NCBI RefSeq assembly: GCF_000472525.1
Contig: NZ_AWZT01000012.1
Location: 1 to 64,000 of the forward strand
Reading direction: 5' to 3'
Length of the DNA: 64,000 nt
DNA from: Paraburkholderia dilworthii
GTDB taxonomy: Bacteria > Pseudomonadota > Gammaproteobacteria > Burkholderiales > Burkholderiaceae
Program-made: the position numbers and the translations under genes
The notes under the pieces: model-generated
What the model saw: the letters and a program-made list of their open reading frames with translations, nothing else
Told to the model about the DNA's origin: nothing
The model's database searches: none
Shown: in pieces, positions 57,741-64,000 of the stretch
Layout of the letters: every line of letters begins with the position of its first letter
Numbering within the stretch: position 1 is the stretch's first letter

Positions 57741-58127
57741 TCAGTGAACAGTAGCCAGGCGGCGATGGTTCGCGTTTCGGTCGCGGACAGCGAACCAGCG
57801 CACTGCGGCGAGCAGCGCAGCTGAGAGCGGTGTGAGAACGAAGACAAACCAGAAACCGACGCCTTGCATGAACGCGCCGTACACGTAGCCGTGTCCGGTA
57901 ACGGACTCGACCATAAGAGCAGCGAAAGACAGTTGATGCGAGCCGACGTGCGCCAGATAGGTATCGAGAGCAGCCGGTCCATGCGCACGCAGCAGATCGA
58001 GTTGGCTCTGCGCTTCGAACGCGCAGCCAGAAATGACCAGTGCGCAGCCCATTAGAACGAGAACGGCACCTACGATAAGAACGAACTGGGACGAAACGAC
58101 CGTGGCCGCATGGTTTCGATTCGACAT
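57741..58127 (-). CDS. Small integral membrane protein
   Basis: The 128-residue product starts MSNRNHAATVVSSQFVLIVG and has three hydrophobic segments (VLIVGAVLVLMGCALVISGC, YGAFMQGVGFWFVFVLTPLSAALLA). The end is charged (RDRNANHRRLATVH). GGAG precedes the ATG. The upstream frame to 58226 crosses the leader hairpin and is rejected. No family is recognised. Confidence 0.55.
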   Translation of the reverse strand: MSNRNHAATVVSSQFVLIVGAVLVLMGCALVISGCAFEAQSQLDLLRAHGPAALDTYLAHVGSHQLSFAALMVESVTGHGYVYGAFMQGVGFWFVFVLTPLSAALLAAVRWFAVRDRNANHRRLATVH

Positions 58128-58139
58128 GGAACAGCTCCG

Positions 58140-58183
58140 AAAAAGCGGGAGCCGGTCCCGTTGGGATTGGCTCCCAACAGGGT
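58140..58183 (-). promoter_or_regulatory. Attenuator-like leader before the gene at 58127
   Basis: The minus-strand RNA reads CCCTGTTGGGAGCCAATCCCAACGGGACCGGCTCCCGCTTTTTC, then GGAG. Stem A pairs GTTGGGA with TCCCAAC; stem B pairs GGGAGCC with GGCTCCC and has the T-run. It is one of the clearest copies. Confidence 0.65.
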
Positions 58184-58311
58184 CAAATGTGCGCTTCAGG
58201 TGGGTTACACCTGAAGCTGTGAACAAACGCGGTTACGACGAACGGCGGTGAGATAATGCAGGGCGACGGGCAAGAATCCGACCGCGGTAAAGCGAGCGAC
58301 GCAGTAACCAA

Positions 58312-58638
58312 TCAATGGTTACAGACTCGATTCGAATAACCAGTCACACCGACAGACATCTCCGGGCTCCAGACCGCGACGGTCTGGCTACCGAGGATCC
58401 ACGACACGTGTTCGTCAGTTCCGGCGACGCGCCCTTTCGCAGGGACAGCATCGGGAAACTCACGACGGAGGTCCGTGGCGAACATCTCATAGTCATACGC
58501 AGTCTTGGCCTGACTGAAACCTTGGCCGTAGACGAGACCTAGAAGTTCACGGGACTTGCTGTAAGCATCGGCCGGGGAGACAGATGCCTTAGCAGGGGTG
58601 CTGATCGGATCAACAGAAGCGAAAGCTTGCGGCAGCAT
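58312..58638 (-). CDS. Hypothetical protein
   Basis: The 108-residue product starts MLPQAFASVDPISTPAKASV after GGAGCC. It contains YDYEMFATDLRREFPDAVPA and ends TGYSNRVCNH. No family is recognised. A leader hairpin identical in layout to the one before the next gene precedes it. Confidence 0.55.
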   Translation of the reverse strand: MLPQAFASVDPISTPAKASVSPADAYSKSRELLGLVYGQGFSQAKTAYDYEMFATDLRREFPDAVPAKGRVAGTDEHVSWILGSQTVAVWSPEMSVGVTGYSNRVCNH

Positions 58639-58649
58639 GGTGCGGCTCC

Positions 58650-58692
58650 AAAAAAAGGGAGCCGGTCCCATTGGGATGGCTCCCAACAGGGT
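58650..58692 (-). promoter_or_regulatory. Attenuator-like leader before the gene at 58638
   Basis: The minus-strand RNA reads CCCTGTTGGGAGCCATCCCAATGGGACCGGCTCCCTTTTTTT, then GGAG. It differs by only a few bases from the leader at 58140-58183, a near-duplicate in front of a different gene. The same two exclusive stems form. Confidence 0.65.
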
Positions 58693-58774
58693 TGACAGAC
58701 GGATTTGATCCGTCGTGAACGACCGACGATAGCCGGTCAAAGGTTCGAGCACTCCAGCAAGCTGGAGTGTTCTT

Positions 58775-58800
58775 TCGATGCGCAGAAGCGCGGGTGATAG
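58775..58800 (+). repeat. Dyad repeat R5
   Basis: TCGATGCGCAGAAGCGCGGGTGATAG; the arms are GCGC rather than GCGTC and GACGC. It is upstream of the leader at 58650-58692, with the hairpin ACTCCAGCAAGCTGGAGT at 58747-58771 between. Confidence 0.55.
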
Positions 58801-58945
58801 GGTGAGTCTAGGTCAAGTCGAAGCAGCCGAGACCTGGAAACATCGTGAAACGCACCCCGCTTTCGCCGTTATGGCTCGCCACCGGCCGCGCTTGACTTCT
58901 TCACGTAGCTGCGAAGATGGATCATCAAGTCCACTTATATCGGCT

Positions 58946-60145
58946 ATGCCCTCCCAGATCATTACCCTGTCCACACTGCACCGCTCACTGCGCAATCCGG
59001 TTGGCAGGCTCGACCGCTTCGTGACCACCACGCAAGAGGTTGACGCGTTGCTCGATAGCGACGCGGTCGTCGCGATCGGCGTTAGCGGTGGAAAGGACAG
59101 CGTTGCATGCGCGCTTGCTGTCGCACGTCATCTCGACGCGATTGGTCATGCCGGGCCCCGCGTGTTGGTCCATGCTGACCTCGGACGCGTCGAATGGAAA
59201 GACAGCAAACCCGCTTGCGAGCGGCTGGCCGCCCATCTCGGCTGGGAGCTTCTAACTGAGCGACGCCAGGCTGGCGACATGCTGGCGCGTTGGCAGAAGC
59301 GCTGGGAGAACAATGTCACGCGCTATCGGGCCTTGTCTTGTGTCAAGCTGATCTTGCCGTGGAGCACACCCTCCATGCGCTTTTGCACCTCAGAGCTCAA
59401 GACCTCCGTGATCACCAGCGCCCTGAAGAAGCGCTACCCGGCACGTGACATCATTAACGTCACAGGTGTTCGACGTCAGGAGAGTTCGGCGCGAGGCAAG
59501 ATGCCGGTCGCCGCTCCCCTCGCCGCCCTCACCCGGCGCAGCCACAAAGGCTGGACGTGGAACGCGATCATCGAATGGCCGGTAGAAGACGTGTTCGGGG
59601 AGATCGCAGCGGCCGGACTTGCGCTTCATGAGGCTTACACTGTGTCCGGTGCCTCCCGCTTCTCCTGCGCGTTCTGCATCATGAGTTCGTTGGAGGATCT
59701 GCGCGCCGCCGCTGGCTGCGCCGATAACCACAACCTCTATCGCGAAATGGTCTCAATGGAAGCAGCGTCAACTTTCGCCTTTCAGGGACAACGATGGCTT
59801 GCGGACGTATCGCCAGACCTGCTTCCGTTGAGCTTGAAATCTGACATCGCGCGCGCAAAGGCCGCTGCTCTTCAACGCCAGGCGATCGAAGCGGAGATCC
59901 CCTGTCACCTGCTTTTCACGTCCGGCTGGCCAACCGTACGCCCCACCTACGAGGAAGCCGTACTCCTGGCGAGCGTTCGCACCCGCGTAGCGTCGCTCGT
60001 CGGTATCGACATCGAGCATATGACGGCCGACTCGGTCGCGCAGCGATATGACGAACTGTTCGCCGCGCGCAACGCCTCACAACCGGAATTTTTTTCAGGG
60101 GACAGCGCGACTGCTGTCCCGACGCAAGCCTCGTTCGCCTTCTGA
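58946..60145 (+). CDS. PP-loop (PAPS reductase-like) protein
   Basis: The 399-residue product is one of very few plus-strand genes in this half. Residues 47-52 are SGGKDS, the PP-loop that binds ATP or a PAPS-type nucleotide. It continues with MRFCTSELKTSVI, NVTGVRRQESSARGK, WPVEDVFGEIAAAGLALHEAY and FSCAFCIMSS. It belongs to the PAPS-reductase-like branch, which includes the DNA-phosphorothioation protein DndC and phage proteins of unknown role. The ATG at 58946 is preferred; no strong ribosome binding site is present. Confidence 0.75.
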   Translation: MPSQIITLSTLHRSLRNPVGRLDRFVTTTQEVDALLDSDAVVAIGVSGGKDSVACALAVARHLDAIGHAGPRVLVHADLGRVEWKDSKPACERLAAHLGWELLTERRQAGDMLARWQKRWENNVTRYRALSCVKLILPWSTPSMRFCTSELKTSVITSALKKRYPARDIINVTGVRRQESSARGKMPVAAPLAALTRRSHKGWTWNAIIEWPVEDVFGEIAAAGLALHEAYTVSGASRFSCAFCIMSSLEDLRAAAGCADNHNLYREMVSMEAASTFAFQGQRWLADVSPDLLPLSLKSDIARAKAAALQRQAIEAEIPCHLLFTSGWPTVRPTYEEAVLLASVRTRVASLVGIDIEHMTADSVAQRYDELFAARNASQPEFFSGDSATAVPTQASFAF

Positions 60146-60197
60146 ACGTGCCGGACCGGCTATCGGCGGACGGTGTGAGTGCCCTGGCCACTCGCGG

Positions 60198-60233
60198 AAA
60201 AAAAAGCGCCGGTCCCCGGAGGGAACGGCGCTC
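60198..60233 (-). terminator. Rho-independent terminator of the PRTRC-side operon
   Basis: On the minus strand AGCGCCG-TTCCCTCCGGGGA-CGGCGCT is a hairpin followed by eight T. It lies 83 bases after the stop of the gene at 60316-60678 and has the same CCC/GGG core as the leaders. Downstream there is only the opposing plus-strand gene. Confidence 0.7.
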
Positions 60234-60315
60234 GTCGTCATACGTTCAGTACAGCCGCCGACGCAACCACGGGCGGGGGTTTCAGACGCACTGCTGCGGC
60301 GAACGCAATAAAAGT

Positions 60316-60678
60316 CTAGCCCCTGTGACCGGGTGTGTTCGGTGACCCCTCCTGCTCACGTTGGCCAAGCAGCCGTACCGAATACGCCCCTGCTATGCTG
60401 CCTTCCATACCGGCAACGAGGGCCGCGACAGTGTCTTCGATCTCGTCATGAGGCATGCCGGTCGGGAATATCGCAAAGCTGCCCGCTAATACATTCTCGC
60501 CAGCGCTTGTGAATTCGCCGTTCTTTAGCCACCAGCGATCGCACTCGCGATCGAAGCTCAACCAGATGCTGGCCCGCTTCGGCGCGACAACGGTCTCGAA
60601 CGTACTGCTGAACGCATCCACAATCCGGTCCTTGGCCCACCCGTGTTGCGCCAGGCTATCAACAATCTTCTGTTTCAT
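60316..60678 (-). CDS. Hypothetical protein downstream of the PRTRC ThiF gene
   Basis: The 120-residue product starts MKQKIVDSLAQHGWAKDRIV after GGAGAATC. It contains FDRECDRWWLKNGEFTSAGEN and MPHDEIEDTVAALVAGMEGS. It is the last minus-strand gene before the terminator at 60198-60233. It does not resemble PRTRC protein C. A leader hairpin precedes it. Confidence 0.6.
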   Translation of the reverse strand: MKQKIVDSLAQHGWAKDRIVDAFSSTFETVVAPKRASIWLSFDRECDRWWLKNGEFTSAGENVLAGSFAIFPTGMPHDEIEDTVAALVAGMEGSIAGAYSVRLLGQREQEGSPNTPGHRG

Positions 60679-60690
60679 GATTCTCCGGTC

Positions 60691-60722
60691 AAAAAAAAAG
60701 CCGCTTCCCGAAGGAAGCGGCA
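60691..60722 (-). promoter_or_regulatory. Terminator-like leader before the gene at 60678
   Basis: The minus-strand RNA has GCCGCTTCC-TTCG-GGAAGCGGC, then nine T, GACCGGAG and the start codon. It may end the ThiF transcript or control the next gene. The T-run lies 4 bases before the ribosome binding site. Confidence 0.6.
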
Positions 60723-60724
60723 TA

Positions 60725-61543
60725 TCAGAGTGCGGCGGATTTCTTTCGACTCTTGCGAGCCCTCTTCTCCGCCGGTTTCGGTGCTTCGTACCCGAAGCGC
60801 GCCCATGCAGCAGGATCAGTGGCAACCGGATTCGTTCGCCCCGTTGTGAGGTTCACGAATACGGCCGACCAGTCCAGCGACCCGGTGCGAAAGAGCGTCC
60901 ACAACAGATTGAACGCCTGCACCGAAATCGCCTGGTTGATGACCAGCGACTGCTTGCGCAGTGCGTCGGCCATCGAACAGGACGGCGCGTCGTCGCCTTT
61001 GTCGTTCTTCGCGTTCAGAAGGTCGGGAAACAGATCGCCCACATGGGGCAACCTGTCATGCCGTGCCTTTCCAAACTCGCCGAGAATGACCTGGCCGCGA
61101 TCCGTCTCATTGCCGCAGTCGAGGTAGTAACGGCACGAGCCGCGCTTCGCAGACTGCACGATCGCATGGCGCGCACGCCGCGTGTCAACACATCCGATCA
61201 CGAGATCCGCGTTAAGCCGGACACTTGAATCGACACGACGCGCCTCCGCAACCCACCGCGTACCCATGAGGTTGTTCAGCCGGTTCACAAGCAGCAACGC
61301 CTTGTACTGACCCACGTCGTTCGGATAGAAGCCCTGCCGCCCGACATTCGTCTCGCTGACCGTGTCGTCGTCATACACCGTGCATTCGATTCCACCCGGG
61401 TGTCCGAGCTCGATCATTGCGTGGTGCAGCCGCGCGAGGCTGGGCAGCAATGCACTGCCCGTGCCGCCAGCGCCAACGACAACCACCCGCCAGGCCTGCG
61501 TGAGCATGTGCTGTGGAATGCAGTGTTTGATGGCGGTACTCAT
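60725..61543 (-). CDS. PRTRC ThiF-family protein
   Basis: The 272-residue product starts at an ATG overlapping the PRTRC A stop by 4 bases. It has the nucleotide-binding VVVVGAGGTGSALLPSLARL, TVYDDDTVSETNVGRQGF (the ThiF E1-type motif), and a C-terminal Arg/Lys-rich tail. ThiF-like E1 enzymes adenylate a C-terminal Gly or a small molecule. In PRTRC cassettes, ThiF and a JAMM protein lie next to each other, as here. The biological role is unknown. Confidence 0.85.
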   Translation of the reverse strand: MSTAIKHCIPQHMLTQAWRVVVVGAGGTGSALLPSLARLHHAMIELGHPGGIECTVYDDDTVSETNVGRQGFYPNDVGQYKALLLVNRLNNLMGTRWVAEARRVDSSVRLNADLVIGCVDTRRARHAIVQSAKRGSCRYYLDCGNETDRGQVILGEFGKARHDRLPHVGDLFPDLLNAKNDKGDDAPSCSMADALRKQSLVINQAISVQAFNLLWTLFRTGSLDWSAVFVNLTTGRTNPVATDPAAWARFGYEAPKPAEKRARKSRKKSAAL

Positions 61544-62178
61544 GCCGTCACCTCCGCATCCAGCGCCGCCTGCCACGTGCCGGGGATACCGTCGTGCTTC
61601 TCGAATATCCCCTTGGCGCACAGTCGAAGCGCGACCGATGGTGCACGGTCGCAATGCCCGAGCACCAATGCGAGTTTCACGTCATGCCGGTCGTCATCGT
61701 TGTCCGTTCGCGAGAAAAACGAGGCGCCCGAGCCATGCGAATGACAGTCCAGCATGACGCTTTCGCCGTCACGCAGAATCGGCCGCTCATACACGAGATG
61801 CCCGGGACCATGTGACAACGATGGCAACGCAACGATCCGGAATTCCCGCGTGTGGTTGTTCCAGACGATCCATGCCCCCGCCTCGTTCGGCAGAGCAGCA
61901 CGGGCTATCTGGTAGAACGCAGCTACGTGCTCTCCCGGTACAGCGCCGCACAGCAGTTCCGTTGATTCGGCAACCTCGCCGTACGGAATCGCTGTGCGCA
62001 CGTCGTAACGGGCTATGCAGCGGACCACCCGGATCCACGGACGGAACACTTCAAGCCAGATGCCGTTAGAGGCGATGAGCAGCCGCTCGCCCGCGACCGT
62101 CAGCGGCGGCACCGCCTCATTGCGCGGGACCATCACGGACGGAAACGACTTCTGCAGGACTGCGTCCAGGGCGTTCAT
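61540..62178 (-). CDS. PRTRC system protein A, JAMM/Mov34-type
   Basis: The 212-residue product starts at an ATG overlapping the end of protein B (ATGA). It contains LDCHSHGSGASFFSRTDNDD, an exact HxHx7Sx2D JAMM metallopeptidase motif. Upstream are WIVWNNHTREFRIVALPSL and, before that, PPLTVAGERLL. The JAMM fold removes ubiquitin-like tags in eukaryotes; here the ThiF partner suggests a similar conjugation and cleavage pair. The name comes from the known set of PRTRC proteins and the gene order. Confidence 0.85.
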   Translation of the reverse strand: MNALDAVLQKSFPSVMVPRNEAVPPLTVAGERLLIASNGIWLEVFRPWIRVVRCIARYDVRTAIPYGEVAESTELLCGAVPGEHVAAFYQIARAALPNEAGAWIVWNNHTREFRIVALPSLSHGPGHLVYERPILRDGESVMLDCHSHGSGASFFSRTDNDDDRHDVKLALVLGHCDRAPSVALRLCAKGIFEKHDGIPGTWQAALDAEVTA

Positions 62179-62900
62179 GCTGCACCTCCGACGCGACCGC
62201 TCACCAGCGCCTGCACCGTGAATTTCGTCGGCACGAGGCATTCGAGCGGAAACGTCTCGCCGAACTTCCCGTCGAGCATGTCGCGCCAGAAGGCGTATTC
62301 ACCATCCGTGTAGCTCACGCGCTTGCCGCCTGCGTTGGGATGGGTGAAGGCCGACTCGAAAAACCCGGCTTCCCAGCGGGGGATCGATGCCACATCGACA
62401 CGTTTGGGCACCCGCGCCGTTCCGATGCAGATGCCGCCCTGATCCCACGTGTTGAAGTACGGCGGCTCAAACAGCTTCGTGCCCGCCGTGGGTCGCTCTC
62501 CATCGGCGAGCGCAAAGACGCGAAATCCCAGACTGGACGCCTGGAATACGAGTCCCGGATGCGGCACGACGGCGGAGCGCTCACCAAGGTTAGAGCATTT
62601 GAAGAACACCCGGCGCATTCCGCCCGGGCACCACCACGTCACGGCCGCCGACGAGACACCTAACACCGTCGGCGGCAGGAACTCCGCCTTCGGTGCGGCG
62701 TGCTCCGCCAGTTTTGTGAGCGCAGAAATCAGCGCGTCGCGCTGCAGCGGCCGACCAGCGCCGACCGTAGGGCGCCCGTTCACCAACGCGATCGGGTGCG
62801 CCGTTGCAAACACCGTGCTGTCATCCTTCGCGCCGTACAGCAGCAGCGCCGACTGCAGTGCAACATCTGCACCGGCGCGGCCAGTTGAGATACCAGACAT
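62175..62900 (-). CDS. PRTRC system protein B
   Basis: The 241-residue product starts at an ATG with GGAGTCTTCTT upstream. It contains AHPIALVNGRPTVGAGRPLQ, LGVSSAAVTWWCPGGMRRVFF and FFESAFTHPNAGGKRV. This fits PRTRC B in size and in order, between F and A. The function is unknown. It overlaps PRTRC A by 4 bases. Confidence 0.8.
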   Translation of the reverse strand: MSGISTGRAGADVALQSALLLYGAKDDSTVFATAHPIALVNGRPTVGAGRPLQRDALISALTKLAEHAAPKAEFLPPTVLGVSSAAVTWWCPGGMRRVFFKCSNLGERSAVVPHPGLVFQASSLGFRVFALADGERPTAGTKLFEPPYFNTWDQGGICIGTARVPKRVDVASIPRWEAGFFESAFTHPNAGGKRVSYTDGEYAFWRDMLDGKFGETFPLECLVPTKFTVQALVSGRVGGAA

Positions 62901-62910
62901 AAGAAGACTC

Positions 62911-64000
62911 CTAGATGATGTGCGTCACCAACGCCAGCAGGCGGTCGAGACGCTTCAGAATGGAAAATGCGAGCTCCCAGTCGGCGTACTGCCGGCGGAT
63001 CGCGCGCGCGTTGGCGCCCAATGCGATGAAGCCGTGATAAGTCGTGGCCTCGCCGCTTTGAGCCTCGCTGTCGAAATGAGCGTCGAGGATGTCGCCGGTG
63101 AACTCGTTGCCGTCGTAGACGATTCCGCATCCCGCGTAGACGGGATTGGTCTCGTAACAGGCGTCAAAAAGTCTTCGCCGACGCGTGCCGTGCATCAGCC
63201 GGTTCAGGCTGAGCAATTCTGTGCAGACCCGGCGAACAGTCCCCCTGCTTCTGGAACGCAGCGCAAGCAGCTCGTCGTCCGTCAATGCCGGACGAAGCCG
63301 CCAGCGGCCGCCGGTGAAAACGGAAGCTTCAGCGTCCTCCGGGGCCAGCATGGGTCTGACGACCGAGGGCAGATAAGCCTTGCGCGCCTCTTCGTCTTCG
63401 CCAAACCGCTCCTTGAGCATCTCGTCCGCTTCCGCGTCGGTGATGCGCTCGTCCCCGTCCCAGTACCAGCATGAAAATTCATACATGAACCAGTCGGGGG
63501 TTCGCAGCCAAACCGTACGCAGGGAGGCCCGATGGATGACGGACATGACCGTGCGCAGAAGCAGCGGATGCGCGGCGCGCAACTTCGCGGCCGTCGCCCC
63601 GAATGAGCAGATCCATTCTTCTGGCGACTCCAGAGCGAAGAACAGTGGCGAAGGATCTTCGTCATTGCTCGCCGTTCCGGTGTACCGCAGGACGTCGCCC
63701 ACCGCGTGGCTGTCGAACAGCCGCGCCTGCACCGTGATTCGCTCGAGTCGGCATGTGTGGCGCCTCGCCCAGGCAAAGAACGCCTGCTGCAAGGCATCTC
63801 CAGCATCGACCGGCGCGTTCACGTCTGCGGCACGCAGGGGTCCGTACAGGAAGTGCTTTTTTGCCAGAGACGCGAGCGATACGTCCTCGCGCCACTTCAC
63901 GCGTGCAGCGACAGGGACGTCGTCCGCGACGCTGGGCAGCGTCAGAAAATCAGTGGCAGGTCGACATCGGGCAACGGCAGCGCGTGGCGGTTGCCACGAC
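62911..64000 (-). CDS. PRTRC system protein F (5' end outside the window)
   Basis: The frame is open to the right edge. It reads TDFLTLPSVADDVPVAARVKWREDVSLA-type upstream of the first GTG (at 63900), so the true start is outside. The visible part has PLFFALESPEEWICSFGA, MYEFSCWYWDGDERI and VCTELLSLNRLMHGTRRRRL. Length and place match PRTRC F, with the ParB-type and C/E proteins expected beyond the edge. It ends 10 bases before protein B. Confidence 0.75.
   Translation of the reverse strand, partial: SWQPPRAAVARCRPATDFLTLPSVADDVPVAARVKWREDVSLASLAKKHFLYGPLRAADVNAPVDAGDALQQAFFAWARRHTCRLERITVQARLFDSHAVGDVLRYTGTASNDEDPSPLFFALESPEEWICSFGATAAKLRAAHPLLLRTVMSVIHRASLRTVWLRTPDWFMYEFSCWYWDGDERITDAEADEMLKERFGEDEEARKAYLPSVVRPMLAPEDAEASVFTGGRWRLRPALTDDELLALRSRSRGTVRRVCTELLSLNRLMHGTRRRRLFDACYETNPVYAGCGIVYDGNEFTGDILDAHFDSEAQSGEATTYHGFIALGANARAIRRQYADWELAFSILKRLDRLLALVTHII

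Noticed and set aside
27375-58800. Idea that the dyad repeats form a CRISPR array
   Set aside because: The copies are separated by kilobases, lack regular spacers and lie before genes.
60316-60678. Assignment as PRTRC protein C
   Set aside because: The length (120 residues) and sequence do not resemble the small ThiS-like C protein.
62449-63474. Plus-strand frame of 341 codons opposite the PRTRC genes
   Set aside because: It is antisense to PRTRC B and F and shows a shadow composition.

Overview
The window reads as DNA from a high-GC betaproteobacterium of the Burkholderiaceae, most likely Paraburkholderia, Caballeronia or Burkholderia. The signs are a PhaP-type phasin, a short H-NS-like protein of Burkholderia type, a LigD-type ligase, DUF746 and 4-fold-beta-flower genes, and the codon use. 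No rRNA, tRNA or CRISPR array was seen. Gene names come from reading motifs only; no database search was run.

About 1-12 kb is a loose mixture of small genes: the end of a transposase, a Gly-rich lipoprotein, a possible aegerolysin/Gpp34-like toxin, a phasin, a 4-fold-beta-flower protein, a ligase-polymerase LigD without the phosphoesterase domain, a Pmp3/YqaE membrane peptide, an HNH nuclease, a SET-domain protein and an H-NS/deoxyribosyltransferase pair. From 12 to 17.5 kb lies a decaying stretch: a tyrosine recombinase lacking key catalytic residues, then three neighbouring genes broken by in-frame TGA codons or a frameshift. From 17.7 to 20.9 kb three minus-strand genes (RES-domain, HEPN-like, HNH) resemble a small defence or toxin cluster, followed by a glutathione S-transferase.

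From about 22 kb to the right edge the DNA looks like one large integrative/conjugative element or plasmid backbone, almost all on the minus strand. Its blocks, left to right, are: a TGT/DpdA-like protein and small genes; an SbcCD-like pair, a NADAR protein and a possible recombination-directionality-type protein (22-31 kb); a short plus-strand block with a DUF1845-like protein, a Pro/Ala-rich membrane protein and a bactofilin (32-34 kb); a UvrD-like helicase and element-type genes (34-39 kb); conjugation genes for a TraD/VirD4-like coupling ATPase, a TraI_2/MobH-like protein and TrbL, J, E, D, C and B homologues (39-48 kb); a MoxR AAA+/DUF3150/metallopeptidase trio (49.5-53 kb); many unknown genes (53-60 kb); and part of a PRTRC cassette with ThiF, A (JAMM), B and F proteins (60.7-64 kb). 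TrbF, TrbG and TrbI (VirB8, VirB9 and VirB10) equivalents are absent from the window.

The most striking unexplained feature is regulatory. At least fifteen minus-strand genes of the element have a terminator-like RNA hairpin just upstream of their ribosome binding site. It is often followed by a U-run, and several copies have a preceding segment that could form a mutually exclusive hairpin. Five copies of a separate dyad repeat (TCGATGCGTC, spacer, GACGCGGG) lie upstream of such leaders in one orientation. Together they suggest element-wide control by attenuation or antitermination, which is an inference from sequence alone.
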